Shown here one piece after another: positions 35,353 to 41,957 of a stretch of DNA of 42,885 bases; within the stretch, counting starts at the first letter, position 1, and every line of letters starts with the position of its first letter. The notes beneath the pieces were generated by a model. That model saw only the letters and a list, made by a program, of their open reading frames with translations. It did not search any database and was not told the DNA's origin. This DNA comes from an uncultured Lactobacillus sp. (GTDB lineage: Bacteria > Bacillota > Bacilli > Lactobacillales > Lactobacillaceae): NCBI GenBank assembly GCA_930989465.1, contig CAKNLX010000007.1, forward strand, positions 1-42,885, read 5' to 3'. The position numbers were made by a program, and so were the translations under genes.

Positions 35353-36234
35353 TTGAAAATCGCATTAGTTACTGACAGTACTAGTGTCTTAACTGAACAA
35401 GAAGTTAAGGACAATAATATTAATGTGGTTCCGATTCCCGTCATCGTTGGCGACAAGGAATACTTAGAAGGAGTTAATATTACTTCTGCGCAACTTTTTG
35501 AACTACAAAAACAAGGCGCAGCTTTTCCTAAGACTTCACAACCAAGCATGGGTCAAATGATTGAATTATGCAATAAGCTTCATGGAGAAGGCTATGAGGC
35601 TATCATTGCTATTACTTTATCGAGTGGTATTTCTGGATTTTATCAAAACATGGTAAACATGGCTCATAATAATCCGGAATATAATCTATATCCTTATGAT
35701 TCTAAAATGACCGTAAGATTACAAGGTTATTTGGTATTAGCTGCTGCTAGAATGATTAAGAATGGTATGGAACCAGAAGCTATTTTAAAGAAACTGGACG
35801 AAATTCGAAAGACAATCGATGAATATTTTGTAGTTGATGATCTTAAGAACTTAAGCAGAGGCGGTCGTTTAAGCAACGCAGGTGCGTTTATTGGTACTAT
35901 GCTGCAAATAAAACCATTATTAACATTTAATGATGATGGTAAAATTGTTGCTTTTGATAAAATCAGATCTTTAAAGCGTGCTGTTGCCAAGGTTAAGAAA
36001 CTTACTTTAGAAAAAACTGCGGAATTACCTTATAAGGATAGATTACGTTTATTCGTATTTCATTCTAATGACCTCAAACAAGCAGAAGACATAAAAGAGT
36101 TTATTAATACTAACTTCCCAGATAAGCCGGTGGATGTGGCTGAATTCAGTCCTGTAATTGCTACACACTTAGGTGAAAAGTCTATTGCGATTGCATGGAT
36201 GATAGACTTTGATAAATTAGATTTAACTAAATAA
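35353..36234 (+). CDS. DegV family fatty-acid-binding protein
   Basis: 293 aa. DegV/FakB proteins bind a fatty acid and present it to the kinase FakA for phosphorylation. Seen: N-terminal LVTDSTSVLTEQEV, FPKTSQPSMGQM (ligand Thr/Ser), ITLSSGISGFYQN, and the LSRGGRLSNAGAFIGTML segment, all standard. TTG 35353 with AGGGGAAA upstream gives the usual MKIALVTDS N-terminus. Single gene with its own promoter and terminator. Which of the FakB-type ligands it prefers cannot be read from sequence. Confidence 0.92.
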   Translation: MKIALVTDSTSVLTEQEVKDNNINVVPIPVIVGDKEYLEGVNITSAQLFELQKQGAAFPKTSQPSMGQMIELCNKLHGEGYEAIIAITLSSGISGFYQNMVNMAHNNPEYNLYPYDSKMTVRLQGYLVLAAARMIKNGMEPEAILKKLDEIRKTIDEYFVVDDLKNLSRGGRLSNAGAFIGTMLQIKPLLTFNDDGKIVAFDKIRSLKRAVAKVKKLTLEKTAELPYKDRLRLFVFHSNDLKQAEDIKEFINTNFPDKPVDVAEFSPVIATHLGEKSIAIAWMIDFDKLDLTK

Positions 36235-36238
36235 TAAA

Positions 36239-36277
36239 AGAGGCGCTGTTAAACTAAAAAACAGTGTCTTTTTTATT
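36239..36277 (+). terminator. degV terminator
   Basis: Stem AGGCGCTGTT with AACAGTGTCTT (two G-T pairs) around 36241-36271, followed by TTTTTT. Right after the degV stop. Confidence 0.75.
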
Positions 36278-36389
36278 ATTTAATATTAATAGTAAAACTG
36301 TTATAGTTGTGGTTATGGATATAATAATAAATTTACTATTATTTATGTGGTGATCAGCAATAACACTTTTATTATTGCTAGACATATTA

Positions 36390-36426
36390 AAAACAGCACC
36401 ATTTTTATATAGTTTGGTGCTGTTTT
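36390..36426 (-). terminator. xerS terminator (bidirectional)
   Basis: Perfect 12-bp stem AAAACAGCACCA with TGGTGCTGTTTT, adjacent to the xerS stop, with T runs on either strand. A second hairpin AGCAATAA/TTATTGCT (36356-36379) without a T run lies between it and the degV terminator. Confidence 0.75.
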
Positions 36427-36427
36427 A

Positions 36428-37510
36428 TTATTTAGTTTCATTTAAATTTTGATGATCATTAGAAATTGCATCTAATGCTGCTCGCTGCTTCTTTTGATCT
36501 ACGTGAGTATATAAATCTGTGGCAGTTGTTCCTTTTTGACCTAATTGCTGTGCTACTAAAACTTGATCTTTAGTAACAGCATACAATTCAGAAGCTAATG
36601 TATGGCGCAATTTATGAGGGGTAAGAGGATGACCAAAGCTGGATGAATATTTGCTAACCATTTTTTCAATTGCATTAGTAGTCATGCGTTTTGTTTTATT
36701 GTGCCATCTTGTTAGAAAGAAAGCCGTTTGCTTAGAATCGGCCATATAACGCTCAGCTCGGATTTTTTTATAATTTTTAATATAGTTTAGAGTCCATTCA
36801 GCAATAGGGACACTATCCTTTTGTCCGCCTTTACGCGTGACATCTAAAACTGCGTCCTTTATATTCAAATCTTGCATATCTACGCCAGCACACTCAGAAA
36901 CTCGAATTCCTGTCCCTAAAATTAAAGCAATAATGGCCATATCTCTTTCTTTATTCATCTTGAAACCAGGTTTAGCTTGCTTATTGCATTTATTTTCATA
37001 GTCATGATCAATAAATTTAAGAAATTCGAATTTGAGGTTTCCAGTGTACATGTGTGATTCTAAAACGTGAGCACGATAATTTAATGTTTTAGTATCATTT
37101 AAAGACTCAATTTTGAGCATTACGTTGCGCTCAAAATAGGGCTCACCATTATTATTATCTGATGTAATGGTCAAAAATTTAAATAAAGAGCGTAGGGCAT
37201 TAATAGAACGATTAATAGTAGTGGGGGAGTTCAAGTGTCCTTGCTTATTCTTAGTGTGGCCTAAGTTATCAATGTACAACATGATATCATTTCGCCGTAA
37301 ATTTGCTAAAGTATCTGGTAATATATGTTGATTATCTTTTGCAGTAGAGATGCCTTCTTGACGTAACCAATTAAAAAAACGACGTATCTCGGTTAAATAT
37401 TGATAGGTGGTTGTTAATGAGTGATTAGTACCTAAATTATATTGTTTAACAAAGTCTGGCATATTATCTAGTTCAGTTTTAATTAAGCTAAGATACTTAG
37501 TAGATTCCAT
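36428..37510 (-). CDS. xerS: tyrosine recombinase XerS
   Basis: 360 aa. Matches XerS, the single Xer recombinase that resolves chromosome dimers at difSL in streptococci and related bacteria: LTTTYQYLTEIRRFFNWL, INRSINALRSLFKFLT, the long linker FIDHDYENKCNKQAKPGF, NKERDMAIIALILGTGIRVSE (catalytic Arg), TRKGGQKDSVPI (Lys), PHKLRHTLASELY (H299, R302) and nucleophile Y334 in DLYTHV. The usual His of the LGH motif is Gln (Q325, LGQKGTT). AAGGAGA ribosome site before the ATG. Its host-like sequence and distance of ~12 kb from the prophage argue that it is not the prophage integrase. Confidence 0.9.
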   Translation of the reverse strand: MESTKYLSLIKTELDNMPDFVKQYNLGTNHSLTTTYQYLTEIRRFFNWLRQEGISTAKDNQHILPDTLANLRRNDIMLYIDNLGHTKNKQGHLNSPTTINRSINALRSLFKFLTITSDNNNGEPYFERNVMLKIESLNDTKTLNYRAHVLESHMYTGNLKFEFLKFIDHDYENKCNKQAKPGFKMNKERDMAIIALILGTGIRVSECAGVDMQDLNIKDAVLDVTRKGGQKDSVPIAEWTLNYIKNYKKIRAERYMADSKQTAFFLTRWHNKTKRMTTNAIEKMVSKYSSSFGHPLTPHKLRHTLASELYAVTKDQVLVAQQLGQKGTTATDLYTHVDQKKQRAALDAISNDHQNLNETK

Positions 37511-37542
37511 ATTTTCTCCTTACTCGAACAAGTGTTTAAATA

Positions 37543-37548
37543 ATTGTA
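37543..37548 (-). promoter_or_regulatory. extended -10 promoter of xerS
   Basis: On the - strand TG-A-TACAAT (complement of 37543-37548 plus the preceding TG), 32 bases before the xerS ATG. -35 region is a T run and weak. Confidence 0.5.
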
Positions 37549-37583
37549 TCATAGAAAAAGGCAAAAAAAAACACAATAAAAAA

Positions 37584-37605
37584 CACCTATCTTTGGAGAT
37601 AGGTG
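37584..37605 (-). terminator. intrinsic terminator of the candidate small RNA
   Basis: Perfect 9-bp stem CACCTATCT/AGATAGGTG with a 4-nt loop. On the - strand it is followed by TTTTTTATTG and another T run; on the + strand no T run follows. Confidence 0.8.
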
Positions 37606-37712
37606 AATATTAAAAATCCCAGCTTTAATTACTTTTCCCAACTCAAACGATAATATCTATAGTATTATTGTAAAAAATTGTTCATAAGTATTTAAAGAAT
37701 GGAATAAACCAC

Positions 37713-37775
37713 GTCACTATAACTGGAATACTAGCAACGCCGGTAGCAACCCTTCAGCATTCCAGTTATAGTAAC
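37713..37775 (-). repeat. long inverted repeat (hairpin)
   Basis: Arms 37713-37729 and 37759-37775 pair over 16 of 17 positions. The loop has a direct repeat TAGCAAC-GCCGG-TAGCAAC on the + strand. It is GC-richer than the surrounding DNA and is not followed by a T run on either strand, so it is not itself a terminator. Confidence 0.8.
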
Positions 37776-37974
37776 TTTGATTATGTTTATCTATATAATA
37801 TAGGCATTTAACATCAAGCTAAACAATCTGTATTATTAGACAGTGTTGTTTGTATGGTACAACTTACCTTTCAAGTATTTATTTTAAGATGATTAAATCT
37901 AATGATCAAGTCTTAAACGCCAAATTTTCAAAAAATATTTATATTTAATGTTAATTTAGTTTAAAATATTGTTT

Positions 37975-38004
37975 TTGAAATTTCATGTATAAAAATTGTA
38001 CAAT
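37975..38004 (+). promoter_or_regulatory. promoter of the acidic unknown protein gene
   Basis: TTGAAA at 37975-37980, 18-base spacer, TACAAT at 37999-38004; ATG of the gene at 38038. Confidence 0.65.
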
Positions 38005-38037
38005 AAAGACGAAGATTATATAAGACGAGGAAAAATT

Positions 38038-38493
38038 ATGACAGAAGAAATTGATGTAAATTTTCAAGCTAAGAATCCAAGTGGTATTAAATTATTAAAT
38101 CGTTTGTATGATGGTCATTTAGTATTAAATGATATCGGTGTTCGTTTGGATGAGCAGCTTAATAATGAAAATGAAGAATTAACTGTACCAACTCAAGAAG
38201 ACGTTAATAATTTGAACGATACTTTTGGCAAGATGGTACAAACTTTTAGTGATATCACAGATGCTTATGGTAACGTTGATACCTTTGCGGATAATTTTGC
38301 CGGTACAACTAAAGATTTTGCAGAAAGATTAATCACTGAAATGGTAGACTTTAATAATGGTATTGCTGATATTGGAGATACTGAGGGTGGTCTTGAAAAC
38401 TATGATAACGATAAACTCAACGATTGGGTTAACCAGGTTATGGGTGATATTGTAGCTACTAATGAAGCTTTCAATACTTTAATTAAGGAATAA
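38038..38493 (+). CDS. acidic protein of unknown function
   Basis: 151 aa from ATG 38038, which has GACGAGGAAA upstream; an earlier in-frame start at 37996 would fall inside the promoter. Strongly acidic (many Asp/Glu, few Lys), no signal peptide, no membrane segment, no Cys. Predicted helical with Asn-rich turns (DVNNLNDTFGKMVQTFSDI, DTFADNFAGTTKDFAER). I know no family for it. Behind the stop are two minute frames (MLEDPI at 38,496 and a 16-codon one at 38,528 that ends in the terminator), which may be spurious. Confidence 0.75.
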   Translation: MTEEIDVNFQAKNPSGIKLLNRLYDGHLVLNDIGVRLDEQLNNENEELTVPTQEDVNNLNDTFGKMVQTFSDITDAYGNVDTFADNFAGTTKDFAERLITEMVDFNNGIADIGDTEGGLENYDNDKLNDWVNQVMGDIVATNEAFNTLIKE

Positions 38494-38558
38494 TAATGCT
38501 TGAAGATCCAATTTAATAAAAGGCAAAATGGCTTTACAATCTTTAGATGGATCAATTA

Positions 38559-38588
38559 AAAAGGCGTCTCATGTGTGAGGCGCTTTTT
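38559..38588 (+). terminator. terminator shared by convergent genes
   Basis: Stem AAGGCGTCTCA with TGAGGCGCTT and TTTTTT on the + side and an A run on the left, so it can also act for the - strand lipoprotein gene. Confidence 0.75.
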
Positions 38589-38595
38589 TAATATA

Positions 38596-39204
38596 TTATT
38601 TCTTTAAACTAGCTATTGGATAAATAGTGTAATCAGCTCTATAAGCAACAAGACGATGACCATCAATTACAAACTGGGTAGCATTCTTCATATCACTTTT
38701 ATGGATAGAAACGTTTTTACCAGTGAATACAGCAATTGGCATCCCTAGTTGGCTTCTAATCATAACTACTTTAGCATCACCATTCCAGTCATTTTTAAAA
38801 TTTTGATACATAGTATTTAATAGTGGAACAGCCTTGTTTTGATCATTGATATTAACATGCTTATTAAATTCATCTTCGTAATTCTTTAGTCCTTCATAGG
38901 CAATAAGAGTGGAGCCTACGTGAATCATTCTGTTGTGACCGTAATCAATGTCAATTACGCTAGATTTTTCGTTACCATTGCTGTCTTTTTGAGACATCTT
39001 TTTATCTGTATGAATATTAACAGATTTTGCCTTAATTTGATCGATCTTTTGTCCATTTGAATCATAAGTGGAAACTGTCAATGGTAAAGCACCGATTTTA
39101 GAGCGCATAGACAGCTCCCAATTTTCAAAATTGCTACAGCCAGAAAGTAAAGCTACGCTTAAAATACTTAAGCTTAACAATGAAATAAGTTTCTTTTTAC
39201 GCAT
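38596..39204 (-). CDS. lipoprotein, DUF5052-like
   Basis: 202 aa from ATG 39204 (TGAGGAA upstream; the TTG at 39222 overlaps that ribosome site). Signal peptide MRKKKLISLLSLSILSVAL with lipobox LLSGC, Cys at residue 23, so it is lipidated and anchored outside the membrane, then processed by LspA. The body is a small beta domain: FENW just after the Cys, TVSTYDSNGQKI, VIDIDYGHNRMIHVGSTLIA, then a mixed C-terminal half. The N-terminal half resembles the DUF5052 lipoproteins of lactobacilli; function unknown. On the - strand TTGCAT and GATAAA about 50-80 bases upstream could be its promoter. Confidence 0.75.
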   Translation of the reverse strand: MRKKKLISLLSLSILSVALLSGCSNFENWELSMRSKIGALPLTVSTYDSNGQKIDQIKAKSVNIHTDKKMSQKDSNGNEKSSVIDIDYGHNRMIHVGSTLIAYEGLKNYEDEFNKHVNINDQNKAVPLLNTMYQNFKNDWNGDAKVVMIRSQLGMPIAVFTGKNVSIHKSDMKNATQFVIDGHRLVAYRADYTIYPIASLKK

Positions 39205-39319
39205 ATGTTTTAAATTCCTCAATTCATACTTAATAGTGATGAGTTTAATTTTATCATATTTGTACTTAAGGGATGCAAAAAGGCGGGGAGTATTATTAAA
39301 TTAAGCTATTGATAGTTAA

Positions 39320-39369
39320 TAAAAAAACAAAAAAGTGAATTGATCTTTTCTAATAATCAATCCACTCTT
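39320..39369 (-). terminator. terminator of the small membrane protein gene
   Basis: Stem AAGTGAATTGAT (39333-39344) with ATCAATCCACT (39356-39366), one mismatch, followed on the - strand by TTTTTTG and another T run. Confidence 0.65.
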
Positions 39370-39390
39370 ATATATTTTGAATATCTTTTT

Positions 39391-39746
39391 CTAATCATCA
39401 GTACCAATTATACGATGCCAAATGTAAAATCCAAATCCGATTACTAATGCAATAGCCGCATACAAAAACATCCAGGCATATATAAAACCACCAAATATTC
39501 CTAGAACGCCTGCGATAATCATCAAAATTAGGCCGGTTATATCTCCACCTAAGTAAGGACTTTTTCTAAGCAAATATAGACAATTCCAGCGCCAATAAAC
39601 AGGCCAGCTATGATTATTTCAAGAATACCACCAACTATACTTTTAGTTGCGTATATGCCTAGTAATTGACCTAACAGTCCGTCTAGAAATAGCCATACTG
39701 ACAAAACAATCATTAAAATTCCAATAACTAACTTAGTAACTCTCAT
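39391..39746 (-). pseudogene. small membrane protein split by a -1 frameshift
   Basis: Two frames, 39549-39746 (65 aa, ATG start, two membrane helices: LVIGILMIVLSVWLFLDG and GGILEIIIAGLFIGAGIVYI) and 39391-39573 (60 aa, TTG start, two helices), overlap by 25 bases. At the join the first frame reads L-E-K-V-L-T-stop while the second reads R-K-S-P-Y-L-G-G. One more A in the run of five A would give a continuous ~115-aa protein with L-E-K-S-P-Y-L-G-G, the four-helix layout common in lactobacillus membrane proteins that start MRxxKLVIGI. The second frame has no ribosome site. Alternatives: programmed -1 shift on GAAAAA, phase variation, sequencing error. Confidence 0.6.
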
Positions 39747-39861
39747 CTTTTTTAGCCTACATATCTGTATATATTATCTATGCAAGATGCTAAAAAATTC
39801 AAAAATAATTTACTAAATTAATTTTGAAACATAAGCTTAAATCTGATAATTGATTTATAAC

Positions 39862-39895
39862 AAAAAGGACTAAACTATTACGTCTAGTCCTTTTT
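39862..39895 (-). terminator. terminator of the host lysozyme gene
   Basis: Perfect 11-bp stem AAAAAGGACTA (39862-39872) with TAGTCCTTTTT (39885-39895), right after the stop codon. Confidence 0.85.
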
Positions 39896-39898
39896 CAA

Positions 39899-41056
39899 TT
39901 ATTTAAAATTTTCAGCCTTTACGTATGCATTTTTACCAACTCTATAGTAGGCTTCATTGTTAATATAATGTTTTGGTCCATATGTCTTAATAGGTGAACC
40001 TTGCTTTAATGTTTTCCACTCGGTGTTAAGTGATCCATTGCTTTGGTAAACATCGGCATCAGTCTTAAATATACGTGAGTTACCTAAGATATTGCTTGCC
40101 ATGATGTATTTATTATCGCCAATTTTAACGGCTGATTTACCATTGCTTAATTTTGTCTTGCCACCATAGTAATTGACTGATGTATAAGCTTTATAAACTT
40201 CGCCGGTACGCTTGCCATTGCCATCATATACGTAGGACTTATACATTATTGTGCCAGTATGTTTGGCATTAGAGTTAGAAGGTGCTTGGGAAACTGCAGA
40301 GCCTGAAATAGATAATGGGAGAATAGTTACATTACCGTCTGTAGACATTCCTTTCCAATTATCAGTGTATTGCCAGATAGCTACGCCGTCCATTGAAGGG
40401 AAGTATTTAAAATTAGGCTTATCTACTCGTCCAGATATAGCATATGCTGCTACCCATAAGGAATTAGGATATTTTTTGATAATAGATGGTGTATTAATGT
40501 TATTTTGTAACACAGAAGAACTAGCGTAAAGTAGTGGCTGATAGCCAGCTGCTTTAATTTCATCCATAAAGGCTAAGATTGCCTTAGCGGTGACGTTCTT
40601 ACCGTTAGTAATTATATTGCCGCTGCCAGTTTCATAATCACAAGCTAAGTAGGATCCTTTAGGAAGGCCAAGGGCTTTAGCAGATGCTACAGCATATTTA
40701 GCTTCACTTTTAGCTATAGAAGCATTAGAACTAAATGTAGCAAAGTGATAACCCATCGGCATCATGTCGTTAGCAATGGCAGATTTGATTTGAGCGGCAG
40801 CCTTTGGATTACGATAGCTAGTACCTTCACTAACTTTGACTATTGCAAATTGAGATCCGGCTTTGGCATGAGCTGTTAAATCCGCACTTTGATAACTAGC
40901 AACATCAATCCCTAGTTCTCTTGCTGCTACGGAAGTTGCTGAAGCTTGTACATGGGAAGGATTAATAGGAGAGAGGGATGCAGGTAGGAGACTCATCCCA
41001 GTGTTTACTAACATAGTTGCACAAGCTAATTTTACGAATGTTTTCTTTTTTAACAA
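39899..41056 (-). CDS. secreted GH25 lysozyme with SLAP domains
   Basis: 385 aa. Signal peptide MLKKKTFVKLACATMLV... with a likely cut after HVQA (~residue 38). The GH25 muramidase domain is at ~45-245, with D51 (LGIDVASYQ) and D140-Y141-E142 (ACDYETGSGN). Two C-terminal SLAP-like repeats follow (~268-325, ending NKYIMASNI, and ~328-385, ending NAYVKAENF), known to hold proteins in the lactobacillus wall. Likely a peptidoglycan remodelling or daughter-cell separation enzyme. TTG start with GGAGG 6-7 bases upstream. Its catalytic domain is clearly related to the prophage lysin 15 kb away. Confidence 0.93.
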   Translation of the reverse strand: MLKKKTFVKLACATMLVNTGMSLLPASLSPINPSHVQASATSVAARELGIDVASYQSADLTAHAKAGSQFAIVKVSEGTSYRNPKAAAQIKSAIANDMMPMGYHFATFSSNASIAKSEAKYAVASAKALGLPKGSYLACDYETGSGNIITNGKNVTAKAILAFMDEIKAAGYQPLLYASSSVLQNNINTPSIIKKYPNSLWVAAYAISGRVDKPNFKYFPSMDGVAIWQYTDNWKGMSTDGNVTILPLSISGSAVSQAPSNSNAKHTGTIMYKSYVYDGNGKRTGEVYKAYTSVNYYGGKTKLSNGKSAVKIGDNKYIMASNILGNSRIFKTDADVYQSNGSLNTEWKTLKQGSPIKTYGPKHYINNEAYYRVGKNAYVKAENFK

Positions 41057-41130
41057 ATTAATTCCTCCATAATTGGTGGAGAGAGTTAATAATCTATATC
41101 TCTCACTTTTAATATATTTAAAACTTATAT

Positions 41131-41157
41131 ATTATAGATTACATTGGTAGGTACCAA
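41131..41157 (-). promoter_or_regulatory. promoter and palindrome upstream of the host lysozyme
   Basis: On the - strand TTGGTA (complement of 41152-41157), 15-base spacer, TATAAT (complement of 41131-41136). The -35 is half of a 6+2+6 inverted repeat TTGGTACCTACCAA (41144-41157), a possible repressor or activator site. The spacer is shorter than the ideal 17. Confidence 0.5.
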
Positions 41158-41619
41158 AATGCAATAGTTGAGATTAAATATTAATATTGTAGTAATCAGA
41201 TAGAAATAATTGCAATAAAATTGGGATAATAATTGAGAGTCGAGCATGGAATGATTATTAAATGTCATTCTTTTTGGTTTATGCTTCCTTAGAGGGATGC
41301 ACGTTCAAAAGGCCTAGCAAACAGTAAAAAAGTGCTAGTACTTAGCCAAGTATGATAATAGACGTGGTGAAGAAATTTGAATGAAAATAAATAGATACTG
41401 ATATTACAATTAGAATATTATGCTTTTTAGACACTTTTAATTTTTAAATGTCAAGAATAATACTTAAAACCTAAAGAAATGTATAAGGAGGGCTATTTCG
41501 TATATTACTTTAATGACAAAAATATTGTAATTATATAAAATATAGATAGTTAAGAAAAGCGCTTAATTAGCTAAATAAAGTATATAGATGTTTCTTTAAT
41601 GAAAGCAAAGGTGATCAAA
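41158..41619. other. non-coding AT-rich stretch
   Basis: About 460 bases between lysozyme promoter and the next gene. Contains an inverted repeat CTAGCA/TGCTAG near 41,313-41,336 and a 19-codon frame at 41,478 (MYKEGYFVYYFNDKNIVII) around an AAGGAGG, possibly a gene remnant. No RNA gene or larger frame seen. Confidence 0.4.
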
Positions 41620-41874
41620 ATGCTACATTGGATTTGGGTATTAATTGTTGGAGGAGTTATTGGTTTGATTGCTGGAGCTCTTACAGGGCATGGCAGATCA
41701 ATGAACTGGATTGCTAATATCTTAGCAGGGTTAATTGGTTCCTCATTAGGTCAAGCTTTATTGGGTGCCTGGGGGCCACAAGTTGCTGGCATGGCAATTG
41801 TACCGTCAATTTTAGGTGCAGTAATTTTGGTAATCATTGTTGCCTTCGTTGTCAGCAAATTTAGAACTGCATAA
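41620..41874 (+). CDS. GlsB/YeaQ/YmgE family membrane protein
   Basis: 84 aa from ATG 41620 (AAGGTGATC upstream; the frame is open to 41599). Three hydrophobic Gly-rich helices: WIWVLIVGGVIGLIAGAL, NWIANILAGLIGSSLGQALLG and SILGAVILVIIVAFVV. The GxxxGxxxG pattern and size define the transglycosylase-associated/GlsB family, often stress induced; biochemical role not established. Single gene with a terminator behind. Confidence 0.88.
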   Translation: MLHWIWVLIVGGVIGLIAGALTGHGRSMNWIANILAGLIGSSLGQALLGAWGPQVAGMAIVPSILGAVILVIIVAFVVSKFRTA

Positions 41875-41914
41875 CGTTTATATGAGTAAAAATTTTTAGT
41901 ACGTACTACAAACG

Positions 41915-41957
41915 AAAAGGCTAAAATAAGGATTTTATCCTAGATTTAGCCTTTTTT
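41915..41957 (+). terminator. terminator of the GlsB-like gene
   Basis: Outer stem AAAAGGCTAAA (41915-41925) with TTTAGCCTTTT (41945-41955), inner stem AGGAT/ATCCT, then T run. A perfect palindrome TAGTACGTACTA lies just before it (41897-41908). Confidence 0.85.

Larger units (their letters stand above)
37578..37790 (-). ncRNA. candidate small RNA upstream of xerS
   Basis: No open frame of note. On the - strand a promoter (TTGTTT, complement of 37821-37826; 18-base spacer; TATATT, complement of 37797-37802) would start a transcript near 37790. This begins with a 17-bp stem (GTTACTATAACTGGAAT pairing with its partner across 37713-37775, one mismatch) closing a 29-nt GC-rich loop with GTTGCTA twice. 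It then has a ~110-nt AT-rich stretch and ends at a perfect 9-bp terminator (37584-37605) with T6. Promoter, structure and terminator all agree in strand and spacing, but transcription is unproven. Confidence 0.5.

Noticed and set aside
36428-37510. Tyrosine recombinase as the prophage integrase
   Set aside because: It lies about 12 kb beyond the lysis genes among host genes, runs on the opposite strand and matches XerS along its whole length.
41555-41575. CcpA cre site around AAAAGCGCTTAA before the GlsB-like gene
   Set aside because: Only the centre fits; the outer TG and CA of the cre consensus are missing.
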